64,000 nucleotides of DNA from Halorubrum ruber (GTDB lineage Archaea; Halobacteriota; Halobacteria; Halobacteriales; Haloferacaceae): assembly GCF_018228765.1 (NCBI RefSeq), contig NZ_CP073695.1, positions 2,589,218-2,653,217 on the forward strand. The letters are read 5' to 3'. Shown one piece after another: positions 1 to 9,430 of the stretch. A program made the position numbers and the translations under genes. Each line of letters opens with the position of its first letter. Positions within the stretch are counted from its first letter, which is position 1. The notes below the pieces were generated by a model, which worked only from the letters and a program-made list of their open reading frames with translations, ran no database searches and was not told the DNA's origin.

Positions 1-1017
1 CTCGAGGACGGCCAGCAGGTGACCCTCGACGGCGACAAGGGAACGATCCGCGCGGGCGAGTCGGAGTCGGCCGAGCCCGGCGAGGAGTTCGAGCCGGTGG
101 AGGCCGCGCGCCCGGAGACCCCCGTGAAGCCGATGACGGCGACAGAGGTGAAGGTGAACGTCTCGATCCCGGAGGCGGCCGAGCGCGCCGCGGCGACGGG
201 CGCCGACGGCGTCGGCCTGCTCCGGATCGAACACATGGTCCTGTCGCTCGGCAAGACCCCGGAGAAGTACATCGCCGACCACGGCGCCCGCGCGTATCAG
301 GACGAGCTGATCGAGGGCGTCCGGCGCGTCGCCGACGAGTTCTACCCCCGACCGGTCCGCGTGCGGACCATCGACGCGCCGACCGACGAGTTCCGCGAGT
401 TAGAGGGCGGCGAGGGCGAGCCCGCCGAGCACAACCCGATGCTCGGCTGGCGCGGGATCCGCCGGAGCCTCGACAAGCCGGAGCCGTTCCGGCAGGAGCT
501 GGCCGCGTTCGCGCGGCTCTACGACATGGGGTACGACAACCTCGAGGTGATGTTCCCGCTCGTCAACGACGCGGCCGACGTCGAGGGAATCACGGGCCAC
601 ATGCGCGAGGCTGGGATCGACCCCGAGACGCACCGCTGGGGCGTGATGATCGAGACGCCCGCCAGCGCGCTCCAGATCGAGGAGCTCGCCGAGGCGGGGA
701 TCGACTTCGCCTCCTTCGGCACCAACGACCTCACGCAGTACACGCTCGCGGTCGACCGTAACAACGAGCACGTCGCCGACCGATTCGACGAGCTCCACCC
801 GGCCGTGCTGCGGCTGATCGGCGACACGATCGAGACGTGCCGCGAGCTCGGCGTCGACACCAGCATCTGCGGGCAGGCCGGCTCGAAGCCCGAGATGGTC
901 GAGTTCCTCGTCGAGAAGGGAGTCTCCTCCATCTCCGCGAACATCGACGCGGTCCGCGACGTCCAACACGAGGTGAAGCGGACCGAACAGCGCCTGCTGC
1001 TGGATTCGGTCCGCTGA
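1..1017 (+). CDS. ppsA: Phosphoenolpyruvate synthase, C-terminal part (5' truncated by window)
   Basis: The reading frame is open from base 1, so the gene begins outside the window; 338 C-terminal residues are present. The first residues match the end of the swivelling phosphohistidine domain. The rest is the TIM-barrel PEP/pyruvate-binding domain, with GVGLLRIEHM near residue 68, NPMLGWRG near 145, MIETPAS near 217, FGTNDLTQYTLAVDR near 239-253 and the active-site cysteine in ICGQAG near 290. The family converts pyruvate and ATP to PEP, AMP and phosphate for gluconeogenesis. A pyruvate kinase gene lies at 23858, so both directions of this step are encoded in the window. A pyruvate phosphate dikinase is the alternative name; the haloarchaeal context favours PpsA. 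Confidence 0.93.
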   Translation, partial: LEDGQQVTLDGDKGTIRAGESESAEPGEEFEPVEAARPETPVKPMTATEVKVNVSIPEAAERAAATGADGVGLLRIEHMVLSLGKTPEKYIADHGARAYQDELIEGVRRVADEFYPRPVRVRTIDAPTDEFRELEGGEGEPAEHNPMLGWRGIRRSLDKPEPFRQELAAFARLYDMGYDNLEVMFPLVNDAADVEGITGHMREAGIDPETHRWGVMIETPASALQIEELAEAGIDFASFGTNDLTQYTLAVDRNNEHVADRFDELHPAVLRLIGDTIETCRELGVDTSICGQAGSKPEMVEFLVEKGVSSISANIDAVRDVQHEVKRTEQRLLLDSVR

Positions 1018-1094
1018 GGCGGCCCGGAGCGGCTTTTCTCTGCCGAATCCCAGAGCGGAACGAGTAAGAGCCGCCCCCGGCAACAGGGGGGCAG

Positions 1095-2189
1095 ATGCGA
1101 CAGCCGGAACCGGAGCCGCAGTCGTTCAATCGGGTGCTCTCCTCGATGTGTACCGAGCCGCACCCGGACGCCCGCGCGGCCGCCGAGCGGTTCCTCGCGA
1201 CGAACCCGGGCGACCCCGCCACCTACGAGGCGGTGGCGGACCTCGAAGCCCAGGCGGTCGAAGGGCTCGCGACGCTCGCGGCCCACCCGACCCCGAGCGA
1301 CGCCGCGGGGTACGTCACCTCCGGCGGCACCGAGGCGAACGTTCAGGCGGTGCGGTCGGCGCGGAACCGGCACGAGGGGAGTGACGCCGAGAAGGGCGAG
1401 CGCGACATCAACGTCGTCGCGCCCGAGAGCGCGCACTTCTCGTTCCACAAGGCCGCGGAGCTGCTCGGGGTCGAGCTGCGGACGGTTCCCCTCGACGACG
1501 ACTATCGGGCTGATCCCGAGGCCGTCGCGGCCGCGGTCGACGACGCGACCGCGCTCGTCGTCGGCGTCGCCGGCAGCACGGAGTACGGCCGGGTCGACCC
1601 GATCCCCGAACTGGGATCGATCGCCGACGAAGTCGGAGCGGGGTTCCACGTCGACGCCGCGTGGGGCGGGTTCGTCCTCCCCTTCACTGACCACGCGTGG
1701 TCGTTCGCCGACGCGCCGGTCGACACGCTGACGATCGACCCCCACAAGTTCGGCCAGGCGCCGGTGCCGGCGGGCGGCCTACTGGCCCGCGAGGACGCCG
1801 CGCTCGACGCGCTCGCGGTCGACACGCCGTACTTAGAGACGCGCTCGCAGGCGACGCTCACCGGGACTCGGAGCGGCGCGGGCGTCGCCGGCGCGGTCGC
1901 GGCGATAGACGCGCTGTGGCCCGACGGCTACCGCGAGGCCGCGGAGCGCGCGGCCGAGAACGCCGAGTGGCTCGCCGGCGAACTCGCCGACCGCGGGTAC
2001 GACGCCGTCGAACCCGAGCTCCCGCTCGTCGCGGCCGACGTGCCCGAATCCGAGTTCCGCGCGCTCCGCGACGCCGGCTGGAAGGTGTCGCGGACCGGCA
2101 CGGGAGAGCTCCGCGTGGTGTGTATGCCGCACGTGACGCGTGCGGCGCTGCGGGCGTTCATCGACGACCTCGACCGGATCCGGAGGTAG
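1095..2189 (+). CDS. mfnA: PLP-dependent L-tyrosine/L-aspartate decarboxylase (MfnA family)
   Basis: This 364-residue group II PLP decarboxylase carries SGGTEAN near residue 76 (cofactor phosphate), HVDAAWGG near 185 (Asp to the pyridine nitrogen) and the Schiff-base lysine in DPHKFGQ near 218. In methanogens the family makes tyramine for methanofuran. Halophiles lack that cofactor, so the more likely role here is aspartate decarboxylation to beta-alanine for coenzyme A; this is inference. The start lies 78 bp after ppsA on the same strand. The length is normal and all key residues are intact. Confidence 0.88.
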   Translation: MRQPEPEPQSFNRVLSSMCTEPHPDARAAAERFLATNPGDPATYEAVADLEAQAVEGLATLAAHPTPSDAAGYVTSGGTEANVQAVRSARNRHEGSDAEKGERDINVVAPESAHFSFHKAAELLGVELRTVPLDDDYRADPEAVAAAVDDATALVVGVAGSTEYGRVDPIPELGSIADEVGAGFHVDAAWGGFVLPFTDHAWSFADAPVDTLTIDPHKFGQAPVPAGGLLAREDAALDALAVDTPYLETRSQATLTGTRSGAGVAGAVAAIDALWPDGYREAAERAAENAEWLAGELADRGYDAVEPELPLVAADVPESEFRALRDAGWKVSRTGTGELRVVCMPHVTRAALRAFIDDLDRIRR

Positions 2190-2226
2190 AGGATATTTAA
2201 ATACGCGACCGCAGTGGCGAGTGACC

Positions 2227-2702
2227 TTTATAAATAAACCTGCTGGGCGGTGGCGCGTGCCTGCGAGCGGCCGGAGCGAAGCTGAGGCCGCGAGGAGCAC
2301 GCGCGAGGGAGTCGGTGGTCCGGAGCGAAGCGGAGGACCACCGACGAGGCTGGGGAGGCGTGAGGTGCTGTCGCGGTGCGGGGTGGGACTCGAAGGGGCA
2401 GCCGCGAGGGCGGCGCAGACGACGGAAGCACCGCAGCGAGTGAGCGGAGCGAACGAGCGAGGAGCGCACCGAGTGTGCGCCGCCCTCGCAGCTGGGGCTT
2501 CGGTGGCGGTCGCGTTGATCGTCGATTTATAAGTAGCCACGTACAGCCGAGCGGCTGGGGCTCGGTGGCGGTCGCGTTGATCGTCGATTTATAAGTAGCC
2601 ACGTGCGGCCGAGCGGCTGGGGCTTCGGTGGCGGTCGCGTTGATCGTCGATTTATAAGTAGCCACGTACAGCCGAGCGGCTGGGGCTTCGGTGGCGGTCG
2701 TC
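2227..2702 (+). repeat. Structured dispersed element, copy 1, with 3-4 tandem tail modules
   Basis: Copy 1 of a five-member family fills the gap between mfnA and a halocyanin gene. It opens with TTTATAAATA (2227-2236), then GGCGCGTGCCTGCGAG, which pairs with CGAGGAGCACGCGC and is capped by CGGCC/GGCCG. A hairpin follows with arms GTCGGTGGTCC (2311-2321) and GGACCACCGAC (2335-2345). Then come the core GAGGCTGGGGAGGCGTGAGG, the motif GGGACTCGAAGGGGCAG and a long stem GCGAGGGCGGCGCA/TGCGCCGCCCTCGC. The tail, starting GCTGGGGCTTCGG at 2491, is repeated from 2554, 2616 and 2679 (period 62-63 bp), and the first three units each contain ATTTATAAG. No plausible protein is encoded. Confidence 0.85.
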
Positions 2703-2765
2703 GTTCAACAGTGATCTCGCGTTCGGATCAACATATTCACTACGGGTCACCACGAACCGGCCTGT

Positions 2766-3404
2766 ATGAGTTCGGACGACGTCTCTCGGCGCGCGTTCAT
2801 GCGGACGGCCGGCGGTGCGGCGGCCGCCGCCGGCGCGGCGACGGCGACGGCGGGGACGGCGGCTGCACAGGAAGTGGAACCCGACTGGCCGAGCGCCGCC
2901 AACGGCAACGTCGGGTCGTACACCGACGCCCGCGGTCAGGACTCGGTGACCATCTCGGTCGGCGCCGGCGACCAGGGGCTCGCGTTCGACCCGACCCTCG
3001 TGTGGGTCGACGAGGGAACGACGATCACCTGGGAGTGGACAGGCGCCGGCGGCTCCCACAACGTCCAGACCGTCGACGGTGGCGGCCCGGCCAGCCTCGA
3101 CAGCGGCGACCCCGTCGGCGAGGAGGGCGCCACCTACGAGTACGAGACGTCGAGCGAGGACGCCGGCATCACCCACTACCACTGCGTGCCCCACACCGCG
3201 GTTGGCATGCACGGCGGCCTCGCCGTCGGCGAGGACGTCGCCACCGTCGAGGTCGGCGGCGGCGGCGGCTCGGACGCGGTGTTCGTCCCGGACGCCGCCC
3301 GCGCGCTCGGCATCGCGACGTTCATGGCGATGGTGAGCACGCTGGGGCTGGCGTTCGTCTTCATGAAGTACGGCGGCACGATCACCCGGCAGGAGCAGAC
3401 GTAG
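2766..3404 (+). CDS. Halocyanin-type blue copper protein, Tat-exported, C-terminally anchored
   Basis: The 212-residue protein has a twin-arginine signal (RRAFMR at residues 8-13, then an alanine-rich core) and a plastocyanin-like domain. The copper ligands are visible: His in GSHNVQ (near 97), Cys and His in HYHCVPH (near 140), and Met in GMHG. A glycine-rich linker leads to one transmembrane helix (about 178-200) and a short cytoplasmic tail, so the copper domain should face outside, as an electron carrier to a respiratory complex. The ATG follows copy 1 of the structured repeat; AACATATTCAC about 25 bp upstream may be the TATA element. Confidence 0.88.
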   Translation: MSSDDVSRRAFMRTAGGAAAAAGAATATAGTAAAQEVEPDWPSAANGNVGSYTDARGQDSVTISVGAGDQGLAFDPTLVWVDEGTTITWEWTGAGGSHNVQTVDGGGPASLDSGDPVGEEGATYEYETSSEDAGITHYHCVPHTAVGMHGGLAVGEDVATVEVGGGGGSDAVFVPDAARALGIATFMAMVSTLGLAFVFMKYGGTITRQEQT

Positions 3405-3455
3405 CGGACGACGGTTGCGCTCTTCTCGGGGTCGCCCTCGCCCGCAGCGGTCCCG

Positions 3456-4505
3456 TCACTCCCCGTCGACGAGCTCCTCGTACAGCGCGACGTAGCGGTC
3501 GATCACCGCCTCGCGGTCGAAGGAGGCGAACTCGCGGTCGACCGCGCGCCGTTCGAGGTCGCCGACCGCGACGAACTCGTCGGCTAACTCCGCCGGGCTT
3601 GTCACGAGGCGCCCGCGCTCGCGCCCCTCGACGAGTTCGTGTGCGCTCGAATCGGCCTGGTACTCGACGAGGGCGACGCAGCCGCACGCGACCGCCCACA
3701 GCAGGTCGGTCGCGAACGTCTCCCACGTCGCCGTCGCGACCGCGACGTGCGTTCCTTTAAATATCGGAATTCGCTCTTCGGTCGGGAGGTCGCCGAGGAA
3801 CTCGACCCGGTCGTCGATTCGGAGGTCGCTCGCGGTCGCCTCGATCCGGCCGCGCTCGGGGCCGTCGCCGATCACCGCCGCGGTCCAGTCGCGGCCGCGG
3901 AGCTCGGCGAGCCCGAGCAGGAACGTCTCGACGTTGGCGTGGCGGTCGAGCCGCCGCGAGTACACCGCGTCGAACCGGTCGTCGACGTCCGCGGCCTCGA
4001 CGGCGTCGAAGTCGATGCTCTCGGGGAGCACCCGCACGTCGGCGCCGTCGGCCCCGTGTTCGCGGACGCGCGTCTTGGTGGTCCGCGAGGGCGTCGTCAC
4101 CGCGTCCGCGCGCCGCGCGAGCGGTCGGTACCAGCGGCGGGCGTCGGCGGGGTGGTCGCGCCACCAGTCGACGACGACCGGCGCCCGCGACAGCGACCCG
4201 GCCACCGTGGCGGCGAGCGCGGGCGTCGGCGGGCTGTTGACCGCGTGGACGACGTCGGGCCCGACGCGCCGGAGCGCGGCCGGGAGCTTCGCGGCGAACG
4301 CGACCGGCGCGGGCTCGACGGTGACCGCCCGGTACTCGACGCCGTCCTCGTCGAAGGCGTCGTGGTCGCCGCCCCACCACTGCGCGCAGAGCCAGACCAC
4401 GTCGTGGCCGCGGTCGGCGAGCGCGCGGGCGGTCCGCAGGGTTCGCGTTCGCGCCGAGGTCTCCCCGTGTCCGGGGGCGAAGAGCGAGACGAACGCGACG
4501 CGCAT
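3456..4505 (-). CDS. Glycosyltransferase family 4 (GT-B fold)
   Basis: The 349-residue protein begins MRVAFVSLFAPGHG, the usual first strand of GT4 enzymes. It has an N-terminal acceptor domain and a C-terminal Rossmann half with VIGDGPERGR and the acidic stretch near DSSAHELVEG. A longer upstream extension in the same frame is rejected because it is Arg/Pro-rich and antisense-like; ATG at 4505 puts the first residue at the first beta strand. GT4 enzymes transfer sugars from nucleotide donors to glycans or lipids, and the donor cannot be told from sequence. It is convergent with the halocyanin gene. Confidence 0.82.
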   Translation of the reverse strand: MRVAFVSLFAPGHGETSARTRTLRTARALADRGHDVVWLCAQWWGGDHDAFDEDGVEYRAVTVEPAPVAFAAKLPAALRRVGPDVVHAVNSPPTPALAATVAGSLSRAPVVVDWWRDHPADARRWYRPLARRADAVTTPSRTTKTRVREHGADGADVRVLPESIDFDAVEAADVDDRFDAVYSRRLDRHANVETFLLGLAELRGRDWTAAVIGDGPERGRIEATASDLRIDDRVEFLGDLPTEERIPIFKGTHVAVATATWETFATDLLWAVACGCVALVEYQADSSAHELVEGRERGRLVTSPAELADEFVAVGDLERRAVDREFASFDREAVIDRYVALYEELVDGE

Positions 4506-4617
4506 ACGCCGACCGGACGGGGGGCGCCGGTAAAAAGACACGGCATCCGGGTGGCCGAAACCGCGTCGGGGTTCCGTCACCCGAAACGGTTTCCCGACAC
4601 GCGCGGAACCGAGTGGC

Positions 4618-6423
4618 ATGCGACAGTACGACATCGAACGCTACCTCAACGTCCGGAACGCGGGCGGCGCCGACCTCGGTCCCGACGGCCGGCTGTCCTT
4701 CCTCCTCGACACGACAGGAACGGGCCAAGTGTGGTCGGTCCGCGAGCCGGAGTCGTGGCCCGAACAGCACACCTTCTTCGAGGAGTCCGTCTCCTTCGTC
4801 GACTCCTCGCCGGAGCGCTCAGAGGCCGTCTTCGGCATGGACGAGGGCGGCAACGAGCGCGCGCAGCTGTACCGGCTCGATTACGAGTCCGGCGCGATCA
4901 CGGAGCTCACCGACATGCCCGAGGCGAAACACCGATGGGGCGGCTGGGACTCGACCGGCGACCGGTTCGCGTTCGCGTCGAACCGGCGCGACGAGGCCGT
5001 CTTCGACGTGTACGTTCAGGGCCGCGACGAGACGGGCGACGACGCCGAACTCGTGTACGAGGGCGACGGCTGGCTCTCCGTCGCCGGCTGGTCGCCGAGC
5101 GATGACCGGCTGATCGTCCACGAGGCGCACTCCTCGTTCGACCACGACGTGTACACCCTCGATCTGTCGACCGGCGACCTCACCCACCACACGCCCCACG
5201 AGGGCGACGTGCGCTACTCCGGCCCGGAGTGGGGCCCCGACGGCGAGGGGATCTACCTCGTCACCGACCGCGACACCGACACCCTTCGGTTAGAGCGGCT
5301 GGACCTGGAGACCGACGAGTTCGCGGTCGTCGCGGACGGCGGCGAGTGGAACGTCGACGGCGTCGCGATAGACGAGGAGTCCCGGCGACTGGTCTACTCC
5401 CGGAATGTCGACGGCTACACCGAGCTCACCGCCGGCGAACTCGTCGCGCCCGACCGGATCGACGAGTTCCCGGAACCGGACCTGCCGGACGGCGTCGCGG
5501 GCGGCGTGAGCTTCGGTCCCGACGGCGACCGGTTCGCGGTGACGGCGACGGGGAGCACGCACAACGCGAACGTCTACGTGGTCGACGCGACCACGGGCGA
5601 TGCGGAGCGGTGGACCCGCGCCTCGACCGCGGGGGTTCCCCCGGACACGTTCGTCGAGCGCGAGCTGGTCCACTACCCCACCTTCGACGGCAGAGAGATC
5701 CCCGCGTTCTTCTCCGTGCCGGAGACGGAGCCGCCGGAGTCGGGCTACCCGGTCGTCGTCGACATCCACGGCGGCCCCGAGTCGCAGCGGCGGCCCTCCT
5801 TCGCCTCCGTCACGCAGTACCTCCTGAACAACGGGTACGCCGTCTTCGAGCCCAACGTCCGCGGCTCCTCCGGATACGGGAAGGCGTACTCCGGGCTCGA
5901 CGACGTGGAGAACCGGATGGACTCGGTGAAAGACATTCGGGAGGGAGTCGGCTGGCTCCACGACCACCCCGAGGTCGACCCCGACCGCGTCGTCGCGATG
6001 GGCGGCTCCTACGGCGGCTTCATGGTGCTGGCGTCGCTAACGGAGTACCCCGAGCTGTGGGCCGCGGGCGTCGACATCGTCGGGATCGCGAACTTCGTCA
6101 CGTTCCTCGAAAACACCGGGGACTGGCGGCGGTCGCTGCGCGAGGCCGAGTACGGCTCGCTCGACGCGGACCGCGAGTTCCTCGAGTCCGTCTCGCCGAT
6201 CAACAACATCGAGCGGATCGAGACGCCGCTGTTCGTCCTCCACGGCGAGAACGACCCGCGGGTGCCCGTCGGCGAGGCCGAACAGATCGTCGAGGAGGCC
6301 CGCGAGCAGGGCGTCCCCGTCCGGAAGCTGATCTTCGACGACGAGGGGCACGGCTTCGCGAAGCTCGACAACCGGATCGAGGCGTACCGGGAGATCGTCG
6401 ACTTCCTCGCGGAGCACGTCTGA
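4618..6423 (+). CDS. S9 family (prolyl oligopeptidase/acylaminoacyl) serine peptidase
   Basis: This 601-residue peptidase has an N-terminal beta-propeller of WD40/Tol-like blades (residues about 1-350) and a C-terminal alpha/beta-hydrolase domain. The catalytic triad is complete: Ser in GGSYGGF (near 464), Asp in NDPRVP (near 545) and His in EGHGFAK (near 578). The oxyanion region DIHGGPES is intact. There is no signal peptide, so it is expected to cleave short peptides in the cytoplasm. The gene is divergent from the GT4 gene with a 112-bp spacer. Confidence 0.92.
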   Translation: MRQYDIERYLNVRNAGGADLGPDGRLSFLLDTTGTGQVWSVREPESWPEQHTFFEESVSFVDSSPERSEAVFGMDEGGNERAQLYRLDYESGAITELTDMPEAKHRWGGWDSTGDRFAFASNRRDEAVFDVYVQGRDETGDDAELVYEGDGWLSVAGWSPSDDRLIVHEAHSSFDHDVYTLDLSTGDLTHHTPHEGDVRYSGPEWGPDGEGIYLVTDRDTDTLRLERLDLETDEFAVVADGGEWNVDGVAIDEESRRLVYSRNVDGYTELTAGELVAPDRIDEFPEPDLPDGVAGGVSFGPDGDRFAVTATGSTHNANVYVVDATTGDAERWTRASTAGVPPDTFVERELVHYPTFDGREIPAFFSVPETEPPESGYPVVVDIHGGPESQRRPSFASVTQYLLNNGYAVFEPNVRGSSGYGKAYSGLDDVENRMDSVKDIREGVGWLHDHPEVDPDRVVAMGGSYGGFMVLASLTEYPELWAAGVDIVGIANFVTFLENTGDWRRSLREAEYGSLDADREFLESVSPINNIERIETPLFVLHGENDPRVPVGEAEQIVEEAREQGVPVRKLIFDDEGHGFAKLDNRIEAYREIVDFLAEHV

Positions 6424-6628
6424 GCCGGAGGGTCTCGGAGCGGGGGCGTCGGAGCCGCGCTCCCGAAACGAGGCCGCCGGAATCGGGCTCCCGCCGCGCG
6501 GCAGGACCGCTGTCCCGCCGGACGGCTCCGTGGTCCATTCCCCGTGCGGCGTCGCAGTCGGGGGAATCCGGAAATCACTGGTATTAACCGTCGTGACCGT
6601 TGCGTTCCCGGCGAGGAAGCGTGAGAAA

Positions 6629-8053
6629 ATGACCAGATCCGACGCGTCCGCGCTGCTGCTCGACCAGGCGCAGGACAAGATCGCCCTGCTCGACGACGAG
6701 GGGCGGTTCACCTACGTCAACGCGGCGGCGGAGCGGATCCTCGGGTTCGCGCCGGCGGAGCTCCTCGGCGACGTCGCCTTCGAGTACGTTCACCCGGACG
6801 AGCGGGACGCAGTCGAGGCGGCGTTCCGCCGCACGGTCGACACCGGCGACTTCACCGAGGAGTCGATCGAGTACCGCCATCGGGCCGCGGACGGGTCGTG
6901 GGTCTGGCTGGAGAGCCGGATGTCGAACCTCACCGACGATGCGCTCGACGGCTACGTGGTCAGCTCCCGCGACATCACCGACCGGATGCGGGCCGAACGG
7001 GAGCGCGCGGAGACGGCCTCGCACCTCAGGGAGATCGCCGCCGTCTCCAGCGACGTCCTCTGGATGTTCGACGCCGACTGGTCGGAGCTGCTCTTCGCGA
7101 ACCCCGCGTACGAGGAGGTCTACGGGACCCCGATCGAGGAGGTCCGCCGCGACCCCGAGACGTTCCTCGACGCGATCCATCCGGACGACCGCCCGGCCGT
7201 CGAGGAGGCGATGGAGGCCCTCTCGGCGGGCTCGTCGGTGGACATGGAGTACCGGGTGAACGCCGACGAGAACTACAACCGGTGCGTCTGGGTCCAGGGA
7301 GAGCCGATCGTCGAGGACGGCGAAGTGGTCCGCATCACGGGGTTCACGAAGGACATCACGGACCGGCGGCGGCGCGAGCGCCAGCTCGTCGTGATGGACA
7401 ACCTCCTGCGCCACAACCTCCGGAACAACCTCAACATCGTCCTCGGGAAGGTCGAGGAGCTAGAGGCGGAGATACCCGATTCGGCGGAGCACACGGCGGT
7501 GATCCGGCGGGTCGGCGAGAGCCTCCTCAGCACCGCACAGAAGGAGCGGGAGGTCATCGAGCTGATCACCGACGGGCGGGAGACCGACGCGATCGACCTC
7601 CGGAACGTGGTCGAGGAGGCGGTCGAGACCGTCCGCGAGCGGTACCCGGAGGGGTCGATCGCGGTCGAGGACCTCGACGCGGTGGCGGTGGAGGGGCGCT
7701 GCGAACTCCGCTCGGCGGTGATCGAACTCCTAGAGAACCCGTTCCAGCACAGCAACGAGGGGACGCCGACGGTGACGGTCAGCCTCCGCCGCACCGAGGC
7801 GGGCGCCGAGCTCGTGGTCGAGGACGACCTGCCCCCCATCCCGGCGGTCGAGGCCGACGTGCTCACCGGCGACCACGACATGAGCCAAGTGTATCACAGC
7901 AGCGGGCTCGGCTTCTGGCTCGTCTACTGGAGCGTGGAGCTGTCGAACGGGAGCGTGTCGGTCGACGTCGGCACGGCGGGCGGCGGGCATGATCGGGCCG
8001 GCGGCAAGCGCGGCAACCGGATCACGGTGTCGCTGCCGCTCGCGTCCGAGTGA
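6629..8053 (+). CDS. PAS-PAS sensor histidine kinase, soluble
   Basis: ATG at 6629 (MTRSDASALLLDQAQDK) is preferred over a start 99 bp upstream because the PAS fold begins at once. Two PAS domains (about 10-125 and 135-250) are followed by the haloarchaeal H-box LRHNLRNNLN with the phospho-accepting His near 262, an N-box ELLENPFQHSN near 366 and a degenerate G-region GLGFWLVYW near 427. There are no transmembrane segments, so the signal is probably intracellular (light, redox or a ligand). No response regulator is adjacent; it is an orphan kinase in this window. Confidence 0.87.
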   Translation: MTRSDASALLLDQAQDKIALLDDEGRFTYVNAAAERILGFAPAELLGDVAFEYVHPDERDAVEAAFRRTVDTGDFTEESIEYRHRAADGSWVWLESRMSNLTDDALDGYVVSSRDITDRMRAERERAETASHLREIAAVSSDVLWMFDADWSELLFANPAYEEVYGTPIEEVRRDPETFLDAIHPDDRPAVEEAMEALSAGSSVDMEYRVNADENYNRCVWVQGEPIVEDGEVVRITGFTKDITDRRRRERQLVVMDNLLRHNLRNNLNIVLGKVEELEAEIPDSAEHTAVIRRVGESLLSTAQKEREVIELITDGRETDAIDLRNVVEEAVETVRERYPEGSIAVEDLDAVAVEGRCELRSAVIELLENPFQHSNEGTPTVTVSLRRTEAGAELVVEDDLPPIPAVEADVLTGDHDMSQVYHSSGLGFWLVYWSVELSNGSVSVDVGTAGGGHDRAGGKRGNRITVSLPLASE

Positions 8054-8069
8054 GCGGCGCGTCAGGCGC

Positions 8070-8903
8070 TTACCAGTCGGGCCCGAAGTCGGGGTTGAGC
8101 TGGCGGTCGGTCCGGCCGAGGGAGTCGATCGCCGCGGCATCCTCGTCGTCGAGGTCGAGGTCGACGCTCGCGAGGTTGTCGCGGATGTGGTCGATCCCGG
8201 TCGCCTTCGGGATGGCCGTGACGCCCTTCTCGCGGAGCCACGCGAGGCTGACCTGCGCGGCGCTGACGCCGTGCTTCTCCGCGATGTCGACGATGTCGGG
8301 GTCGTCGAGGATCTCGCCGCGCGCGAGCGGCGAGTAGGCGACGAGCTCGACGTCGTTGGCGTCGGCGTACTCGCGGAGCTCCTCCTGACGGAGCAGCGGG
8401 TGCATCTCGACCTGGTTCGCGAACGGCGCCTCGCCGAGCGCGTCCGTCGCGGCGTCGAGGTGGTGCGGCTCGAAGTTGGAGACGCCGATCCGGTCGATCA
8501 GGCCGTCGTCGCGCAGCTCGGCGAACGCCGGCAGCGTCTCCTCGGGCTCGTACTCCCCGGCCGGCCAGTGGACGTACATGAGGTCAACCGCGTCGACGCC
8601 GAGCTTGTCGAGGCTCTCGCGGGTCGACGAGGCCACGTCGGCGGGCGCGAGGTTGTCGATCCACACCTTCGACGCGAGGAAGATGTCCTCGCGGTCCACG
8701 TCGCTTTTCGCGATCCCCTCGCCGACGGCCGCCTCGTTGCCGTAGATCTGGGCGGTGTCGACGTGGCGGTAGCCGGCGTCGAGCGCGTTCGCGACCGACT
8801 CGGTACACTGCGCGGGGTCGTCGTTCTCCCACGTCCCAAGCCCGAGAACGGGCATTCCGTTGCGGGTCGGTATCGCGGGCTGCTGCTGTTGATCTGTCAT
8901 CAC
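8070..8903 (-). CDS. Aldo/keto reductase
   Basis: The protein has 277 residues, normal for the family. The catalytic tetrad is visible: Asp49 and Tyr54 in DTAQIYGNE, Lys79 in ASKVW and His112 in YVHWP. The C-terminal NADPH-binding segment IPKATGIDHIRDN is present. It would reduce aldehydes or ketones to alcohols with NAD(P)H; the substrate is unknown. It converges with the histidine kinase gene, with only 16 bp between the stops. An alternative start is the second Met. Confidence 0.9.
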   Translation of the reverse strand: MMTDQQQQPAIPTRNGMPVLGLGTWENDDPAQCTESVANALDAGYRHVDTAQIYGNEAAVGEGIAKSDVDREDIFLASKVWIDNLAPADVASSTRESLDKLGVDAVDLMYVHWPAGEYEPEETLPAFAELRDDGLIDRIGVSNFEPHHLDAATDALGEAPFANQVEMHPLLRQEELREYADANDVELVAYSPLARGEILDDPDIVDIAEKHGVSAAQVSLAWLREKGVTAIPKATGIDHIRDNLASVDLDLDDEDAAAIDSLGRTDRQLNPDFGPDW

Positions 8904-8953
8904 CCTCGTCTACTCGCGTGAGCCGAAAATCGCTTGCGGTAGGGGCGGGCCGC

Positions 8954-9376
8954 TCAGTCGAACTCGTCGACGAGCACGAAGAGGTAGCCGACGACCGCGA
9001 GGTCGAGCGCGAGCGCGGCCGCGGGGGCGACGAGGCCGCCGCCGCCCCGGAGCGCGAAGAGGAGTTCGCCCGTCGATACCATGGCGCCGACGCCGAAGAA
9101 CAGGAAGGTGAGCCCGAGCGCTCGGGGGCTGCGTCGGCGGAGGCCGAGCGCGGCCCAGCATTTCACGGCCCCGATCGCGGCGACCGGGACCCCGATCAGG
9201 AACAGCGGACTCGCGACCAGCGCCAGTCCGCCGACGAGGTCAGTGAGGCCGCTGATCAGCGCGAGCGCGACGATCAGGGTGACGCCGAGCCGACGGTCGG
9301 TCTCGTCGTCGCTCTCGGCGTCGTCGGTCGAGGACGACCCCCGGTCGCGGCGCCGCTCGGCTTCGTGGAGGGACAT
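8954..9376 (-). CDS. Haloarchaeal membrane protein of unknown function
   Basis: The start MSLHEAERRR (9376) gives 140 residues: a charged, Asp/Ser-rich cytoplasmic head of about 35 residues and then four hydrophobic helices (from LIVALALISG to LDLAVVGYLFVLV), ending in DEFD. I recognise no domain. It lies between the copper ATPase (stop at 9431) and the aldo/keto reductase on the same strand, so it may be the distal gene of the copper cluster, though the 54-bp gap leaves room for its own promoter. Confidence 0.65.
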   Translation of the reverse strand: MSLHEAERRRDRGSSSTDDAESDDETDRRLGVTLIVALALISGLTDLVGGLALVASPLFLIGVPVAAIGAVKCWAALGLRRRSPRALGLTFLFFGVGAMVSTGELLFALRGGGGLVAPAAALALDLAVVGYLFVLVDEFD

Positions 9377-9430
9377 ACGTGGCGCCACGACCGGGACTGA
9401 AAAGTGCCTTCGGGTCGCGGCCGCGGGCGC

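Noticed and set aside
2197-2665. Several 70-145 residue frames inside repeat copy 1 (and like frames in copies 2-5)
   Set aside because: They follow the structured repeat, are Arg/Ser/Pro-rich, and differ between copies exactly where the stems covary.
2491-2702. 63-bp tandem modules considered as a CRISPR array
   Set aside because: There are no unique spacers between conserved repeats; whole units are nearly identical, and no cas genes are near.
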